Assembly: GCA_023425225.1 (NCBI GenBank)
Contig: JAFADB010000288.1
Coordinates: 1 to 9,738, forward strand
Length of the DNA stretch: 9,738 bases
DNA from: Pseudomonadota bacterium
Lineage (GTDB): Bacteria; Pseudomonadota; Gammaproteobacteria; Xanthomonadales; Xanthomonadaceae
Reading direction: 5' to 3'
The translations under genes and the position numbers were made by a program. Position 1 is the stretch's first letter. Every line of letters begins with the position of its first letter. Below, piece after piece: positions 6,104-9,738 of this stretch. The notes under the pieces were generated by a model. That model saw only the letters and a program-made list of their open reading frames with translations, searched no databases and was not told the DNA's origin.

Positions 6104-7074
6104 CAGGCCACCGCCTGCTCGATGCGGTGCCAGGTCTCCTCGTCGTGGCGTGCCAGCACCTCCAGCGCGCCCAGGTTCTGCAGCAGCTGGGCGACCCGGC
6201 TGGCGCCCAGGATCACGCTGGACACGTGCCGGTTGCGCAGGCACCAGGCGATCGCCAGCGGCGCCGGCGCCTCGCCCAGCTCGGCGGCCAGCGCGGTGAA
6301 GCGGCGCGCGCGCTCGATGCGGCGATCCCCCGCGGCACCGATCACCTCATCGCGCAGCCAGGCATGGTCGGCCTGCGCCAGCCGGGTGCCGGCGCCGATG
6401 CCGTCGTTGTACTTGCCGGTGAGCAGGCCCGAGGCCAGCGGCGACCAGGTCGTGGTGCCCAGCCCGGCCTGCGCGTACAGCGGCGCGTACTCGTGCTCGA
6501 CCCGCTCGCGATGCAGCAGGTTGTATTGCGGCTGCTCCATCGACGGGCCGTACAGGCCGCCGTCGCGGGCGATCGCCAGCGCCTGGCCGATCTGCGCGGC
6601 CGACCACTCGGAGGTGCCCCAGTACAGCACCTTGCCCTGGCGCACCAGCGTGTCCATCGCCTGCACGGTCTCGGCGACCGGGGTGTCCGGGTCCGGCCGG
6701 TGGCAGTAGTACAGGTCCAGGTAATCCACCCGCAGCCGCTTCAGCGCGGCATGGCAGGCATCGGTGACGTGCTTGCGCGAGAGCCCGCGCTGGGTCGGCC
6801 GCGGTGATTCGGCGGCGCCGAAGAACACCTTGCTGGACACGCAGTAGCCGTCGCGCGGCAGGCGCAGGTCGGCGATGACGTCGCCCATCACCTGCTCGGC
6901 GCGGCCGTGGGCGTAGACCTCGGCGTTGTCGAAGAAGTTGACGCCGTGGTCCCAGGCTGCCGCCACCAGGTTGCGCGCCTCGTCGCGGTCGATCTGGTCG
7001 CCGAAGGTGACCCAGGCCCCGAACGACAGGGCGGAAAGCTGCAGGCCGGTGGATCCGAGTCGTCGGTAGTGCAT
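6103..7074 (-). CDS. Aldo/keto reductase, Kv-beta-like (AKR6-type)
   Basis: Cytoplasmic NAD(P)H-dependent carbonyl reductase, 323 residues, a full-length TIM barrel. The catalytic tetrad is Asp49 (FFDNAEVY), Tyr54, Lys82 (CVSSKVF) and His125 (YYCHRPD). The wording is close to potassium-channel beta subunits: WVTFGDQI near 22-29, AEVYAHGRAE at 51-60, GLSRKHV near 97-103, RPDPDTPVAETVQAMD, YWGTSEWS, and TTWSPLASGLLTGKY. C-terminal SSVILGASRVAQLLQNL is the cofactor-binding end. The frame runs open a further 1.5 kb upstream, antisense to the transporter gene, but the ATG at 7074 is the family's usual MHYRRLGSTGL start and has GGAG (complement of 7080-7083) five bases before it. The physiological substrate is unknown. 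It lies 156 bp upstream of hemP on the same strand but is probably a separate unit, because hemP has its own promoter. Confidence 0.93.
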   Translation of the reverse strand: MHYRRLGSTGLQLSALSFGAWVTFGDQIDRDEARNLVAAAWDHGVNFFDNAEVYAHGRAEQVMGDVIADLRLPRDGYCVSSKVFFGAAESPRPTQRGLSRKHVTDACHAALKRLRVDYLDLYYCHRPDPDTPVAETVQAMDTLVRQGKVLYWGTSEWSAAQIGQALAIARDGGLYGPSMEQPQYNLLHRERVEHEYAPLYAQAGLGTTTWSPLASGLLTGKYNDGIGAGTRLAQADHAWLRDEVIGAAGDRRIERARRFTALAAELGEAPAPLAIAWCLRNRHVSSVILGASRVAQLLQNLGALEVLARHDEETWHRIEQAVA

Positions 7075-7120
7075 GGTCGCTCCGTGGCTGGCGGACGCGG
7101 CAGGCCCACCGGAAAGCGGC

Positions 7121-7126
7121 ATTGTA
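7121..7126 (-). promoter_or_regulatory. Candidate -10 element for the aldo/keto reductase
   Basis: TACAAT on the minus strand (complement of 7121-7126) is one base from the ideal -10 and lies 46 bases before the reductase start. No recognisable -35 is found 16-18 bases upstream; that space holds a 7-bp hairpin (7134-7140 with 7145-7151). Suggestive only. Confidence 0.4.
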
Positions 7127-7200
7127 GCCAGCCCGCCGGCACCCGCCGGCGCCGCGCAATGCCTTGAATGCGCAGGGAAACGCCGCGTGCCGCGCGATCC

Positions 7201-7232
7201 TTGTTGCCCGGCGTTGCCCCCTGCTCTAGGCT
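7201..7232 (+). promoter_or_regulatory. Weak candidate promoter for the nucleoside transporter operon
   Basis: TTGTTG at 7201-7206 resembles a -35. The best -10-like bases, around CTCTAGGCT at 7224-7232, lie at a less than ideal spacing. The 7075-7260 gap separates divergent genes and must hold a plus-strand promoter, but I cannot place it firmly. No operator repeat was recognised. Confidence 0.25.
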
Positions 7233-7260
7233 TCCTTTCTTTGTCTGCAGAGAATTCCCG

Positions 7261-8559
7261 ATGGTCGAGGGTTTGGGGAGAGTCGGCTTCGGCCTGTTCG
7301 GGCTGGCGGTGCTGGTCGCAATTACCTGGCTGTTCTCCAACAACCGGCGCGCGGTGGACTGGCGCCTGGTCGGCACCGGCATCACGCTGCAGATCGCCTT
7401 CGCCGCGCTGGTGCTGCTGGTGCCGGGCGGCCGCGACGTGTTCGACTGGCTCGGCCGGGGCTTCGTCAAGATCCTGAGCTTCGTCAACGAGGGCTCGGGC
7501 TTCATCTTCGGCAGCCTGATGGATACCTCCCGGTTCGGCTTCATCTTCGCCTTCCAGGTGCTGCCGACCATCATCTTCTTCTCGGCGCTGATGGGCGTGC
7601 TGTACCACCTCAACGTGATGCAGGCGGTGGTGCGGGCGATGGCCTGGGCGATCACCAAGGTGATGCGGGTGTCCGGCGCCGAGACCACCAGCGTGTGCGC
7701 CAGCGTGTTCATCGGCCAGACCGAGGCGCCGCTGACGGTGCGCCCGTACATTCCCAAGATGACCCAGTCCGAGCTGCTGACGATGATGATCGGCGGCATG
7801 GCGCACATCGCCGGCGGCGTGCTGGCCGCCTACGTGGGCATGCTCGGCGGCGGCGACCCGGTGCAGCAGGCGTTCTACGCCAAGCACCTGCTGGCGGCAA
7901 GCATCATGGCCGCGCCGGCGACGCTGGTGGTGGCCAAGCTGCTGGTGCCCGAGACCGGCACCCCGCTGACCCGCGGCACGGTCAAGATGGAAGTGGAGAA
8001 GACCACCAGCAACGTCATCGACGCGGCCGCCGCCGGCGCCGGCGACGGCCTGCGGCTGGCGCTGAACATCGGCGCGATGCTGCTGGCCTTCATCGCCCTG
8101 ATCGCGCTGCTCAACGCGCCGCTGACCTGGCTGGGCGACGTCACCGGGATCGCCGCGGCGATCGGCCGTCCGACCGACCTGTCCACCATCTTCGGCTACG
8201 TGCTGGCGCCGGTGGCCTGGGTGATCGGCACGCCGTGGGCCGATGCGACCACCGTGGGCGCGCTGATCGGCCAGAAGGTGGTGATCAACGAGTTCGTCGC
8301 CTACAGCGAGCTGGCGCAGATCGTCAACGGCCAGGTGCCGGGCATGGCGCTGAGCGAGGAAGGCCGGCTGATCGCCACCTACGCGCTGTGCGGCTTCGCC
8401 AATTTCAGTTCCATCGCCATCCAGATCGGCGGCATCGGCGGACTGGCCCCCGAGCGCCGCCACGACCTGGCCAGGTTCGGCCTGCGCGCGGTGCTGGGCG
8501 GCTCGATCGCCACCTTCATGACCGCCACCATCGCCGGCGTGCTCACCCATTTCGGGTGA
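7261..8559 (+). CDS. nupC: Concentrative nucleoside transporter, NupC/CNT family
   Basis: Inner-membrane ion-coupled nucleoside importer, 432 residues, slightly longer than the roughly 400 of E. coli NupC. Family hallmarks in order: an N-terminal membrane segment (about 8-25), a second (about 37-54), FQVLPTIIFFSALMGVLYHL at 98-117, SVFIGQTEAPLTVRPY at 148-163, the gate region MIGGMAHIAGGVLAAYVGML at 176-195, GDGLRLALNIGAMLLAFIAL near 261-280, VINEFVAY at 341-348, and ALCGFANFSSIAIQIGG at 375-391. GQTE (152-155), Glu344, Asn381 and Ser384 correspond to nucleoside- and cation-binding residues known from the Vibrio cholerae CNT structure. The ATG at 7261 has AGAGAA at 7249-7254 as a modest ribosome site; an upstream in-frame ATG at 7168 would add an unlikely 31-residue arginine-rich leader. 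A ribokinase gene follows after 44 bases, so the pair probably salvages nucleosides. Confidence 0.95.
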   Translation: MVEGLGRVGFGLFGLAVLVAITWLFSNNRRAVDWRLVGTGITLQIAFAALVLLVPGGRDVFDWLGRGFVKILSFVNEGSGFIFGSLMDTSRFGFIFAFQVLPTIIFFSALMGVLYHLNVMQAVVRAMAWAITKVMRVSGAETTSVCASVFIGQTEAPLTVRPYIPKMTQSELLTMMIGGMAHIAGGVLAAYVGMLGGGDPVQQAFYAKHLLAASIMAAPATLVVAKLLVPETGTPLTRGTVKMEVEKTTSNVIDAAAAGAGDGLRLALNIGAMLLAFIALIALLNAPLTWLGDVTGIAAAIGRPTDLSTIFGYVLAPVAWVIGTPWADATTVGALIGQKVVINEFVAYSELAQIVNGQVPGMALSEEGRLIATYALCGFANFSSIAIQIGGIGGLAPERRHDLARFGLRAVLGGSIATFMTATIAGVLTHFG

Positions 8560-8603
8560 GCCGGGCCGGCCGCCCCGTGCAACACCAAGAGAAGTAGAAG
8601 CCT

Positions 8604-9569
8604 ATGAGTTCTGTCGTCGTCCTCGGTTCGTTCAATGTCGATCATGTGTGGCGTTGCGAGGCGCTGCCGGCACCGGGCGCGACCATTGCCGGACGCTACG
8701 CCACCGGCCCCGGCGGCAAGGGCTTCAACCAGGCCATCGCCGCGGTGCGCGCCGGCGCGGCCAGCACGTTCCTGTGCGCGCTGGGCGAGGACGCCGGCGG
8801 CGCGATGGCGCTGGAGCTGGCCGCGCAGGACGGCCTGACCCTGGTGGCCGAGGCCAGCAGCGAACCCACCGGCACCGGCGGCATCTACGTCGATGCCCAT
8901 GGCCGCAACACCATCGTCATCGGCGCCGGGGCCAACGCCACCCTCAGCCCGGCCTTTGTCGAGGCCGAGCGCGCGCGCATCGGCTCGGCGCGGGTGCTGC
9001 TGGCGCAGCTGGAGTCACCGGCGGCCACCGTCGAGGCCGGCCTCACGCTCGCCCGCCAGGCCGGCGTGACCACCGTGCTCAACCCCGCCCCGGCCAACGC
9101 GCCCACCAGCATCGGCCTGCTCAAGCTGGCCGACGTGCTCACCCCCAACGAGACCGAGTTCGCCGCGCTGCTGGCGCGCCACGTCGGCGAGCGGGTGGAG
9201 GCCGACGACGTCGCCGCGCTGGACGGCAACAGCCTGCACGCGCTGTGCCGCAAGCTGCTGCCCGGCGGCACCGTGGTGGTGACGCTGGGCTCGGTCGGCG
9301 CCTTCATCTCGCACGCCGAGGAGCAGCTGCGCGGCGACAGCCAGCCCTACTACCGCATCGCCGCCGAGACGGTGCAGGCGATCGACACCACCGGCGCCGG
9401 CGACGCCTTCAACGGCGGCCTGGTCGCCTCGCTGGCGCGCGCGCCGGAGCTGGCGTTCGCCACCCACGTGCGCTTCGCCAACCTGTTCGCGGCGCTGTCC
9501 ACCGAGCGCGTCGGCGCGGCGCTGGCCATGCCGATGCTGGCCGAGGTGCAGGTGCGCATCTCCGGCTGA
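8604..9569 (+). CDS. rbsK: Ribokinase-like PfkB-family sugar kinase
   Basis: Cytoplasmic ATP-dependent sugar kinase, 321 residues, close to the 309 of E. coli ribokinase. Motifs: GSFNVD at 8-13 (substrate-contacting Asn and Asp), PfkB signature 1 GPGGKGFNQA at 35-44, LLAQLE at 132-137 (sugar-contacting Glu), LNPAPA at 159-164, PNETE at 181-185, and signature 2 DTTGAGDAFNGG at 261-272 with catalytic Asp267. The GGKG and NVD pattern favours ribokinase (D-ribose to ribose 5-phosphate) over adenosine or fructose kinases, but some nucleoside or deoxyribose kinases look alike. It lies 44 bp after the nucleoside transporter with only a weak AGAGAAG-type ribosome site, and no terminator is seen between them, so the two are likely co-transcribed. 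Ribose released from imported nucleosides by a hydrolase or phosphorylase encoded elsewhere would be its expected substrate. Confidence 0.92.
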   Translation: MSSVVVLGSFNVDHVWRCEALPAPGATIAGRYATGPGGKGFNQAIAAVRAGAASTFLCALGEDAGGAMALELAAQDGLTLVAEASSEPTGTGGIYVDAHGRNTIVIGAGANATLSPAFVEAERARIGSARVLLAQLESPAATVEAGLTLARQAGVTTVLNPAPANAPTSIGLLKLADVLTPNETEFAALLARHVGERVEADDVAALDGNSLHALCRKLLPGGTVVVTLGSVGAFISHAEEQLRGDSQPYYRIAAETVQAIDTTGAGDAFNGGLVASLARAPELAFATHVRFANLFAALSTERVGAALAMPMLAEVQVRISG

Positions 9570-9646
9570 GCCGACGCACCGACTTTGCGCTACGGTGGCC
9601 GGGCTTCCCCCCCAACCAACGGATGCACGCAGCGAAAGGAGGTTCC

Positions 9647-9738
9647 ATGGCAGGCAAGTTCGTCATCAGCAAACGCAGCAACGGCCAGTACCAGTTCAAC
9701 CTCAAGGCCGGCAACGGCCAGGTGATCCTCACCAGCCA
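9647..9738 (+). CDS. YegP/DUF1508-family protein (5' part only)
   Basis: First 30 codons of a gene cut by the window end. The start MAGKFVISKRSNGQYQF, followed by NLKAGNGQVILTS, is the opening of a DUF1508 (YegP) repeat, a small beta-rich domain that usually occurs in two copies in a protein of about 110 residues. Its function is not established. The ribosome site is unusually strong: AAAGGAGG at 9635-9642 with a short 4-base spacing, suggesting high translation. The 77 bases between the kinase stop and this start hold no convincing terminator or promoter. TACGGT at 9591-9596 is a possible -10 without a -35. Confidence 0.8.
   Translation, partial: MAGKFVISKRSNGQYQFNLKAGNGQVILTS

Noticed and set aside
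7134..7151. A 7-bp perfect hairpin between the divergent reductase and transporter genes, considered as an operator or terminator.
   Set aside because: It is built from GCCGGC palindromes that arise often by chance at this GC content, has no T-run, and resembles no known operator.
7075..8550. The reductase frame is open for 1.5 kb antisense to the nucleoside transporter gene.
   Set aside because: The antisense translation is His/Gln/Arg-rich with no domain, while the plus strand is an unmistakable CNT transporter. The reductase has a good start and ribosome site at 7074.

Overview
The window is a GC-rich chromosomal segment with tightly packed genes and third codon positions that are almost always G or C. 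Gene content and protein style suggest a gammaproteobacterium of the Xanthomonadaceae (Lysobacter, Luteimonas, Pseudoxanthomonas or Stenotrophomonas-like). This rests on family resemblance from memory, not on a search. No phage, transposon, CRISPR or tRNA/rRNA sequence is visible. Both ends cut through genes.

Layout. (1) 1-2215, plus strand: the end of a periplasmic substrate-binding protein, then an ATPase and a permease, translationally coupled. Together they form an importer of the SsuABC/TauABC/NrtABC/ThiXYZ class, and a hairpin follows directly after the last stop. (2) 2340-5946, minus strand: a haem-iron uptake operon read as hemP, then a TonB-dependent haem/haemoglobin-type outer-membrane receptor, then a secreted DUF6607-type protein of unknown function. 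A near-perfect Fur box overlaps the predicted hemP promoter. Structured, terminator-like hairpins lie in both intergenic gaps. (3) 6103-7074, minus strand: an aldo/keto reductase resembling the potassium-channel beta-subunit (AKR6) branch. (4) 7261-9569, plus strand: a concentrative nucleoside transporter followed by a ribokinase-like PfkB sugar kinase, a likely nucleoside/ribose salvage pair. (5) 9647 to the window end: the start of a YegP/DUF1508 protein with a very strong Shine-Dalgarno.

How the genes work together. The haem operon is the most interesting part. Low iron should release Fur from the hemP promoter. The small cytoplasmic HemP would be made first, then the receptor, then the periplasmic partner, with RNA hairpins that could set the ratio of the three. 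The receptor lacks histidines at the two places where classical haem receptors carry their axial ligands, and the DUF6607 protein has no assigned role. The module may therefore handle its ligand differently from textbook HemR/HmuR systems. Nothing in the window proves a wholly new system. Very long open frames on the antisense strand and in alternative frames are consequences of GC-biased codon use.
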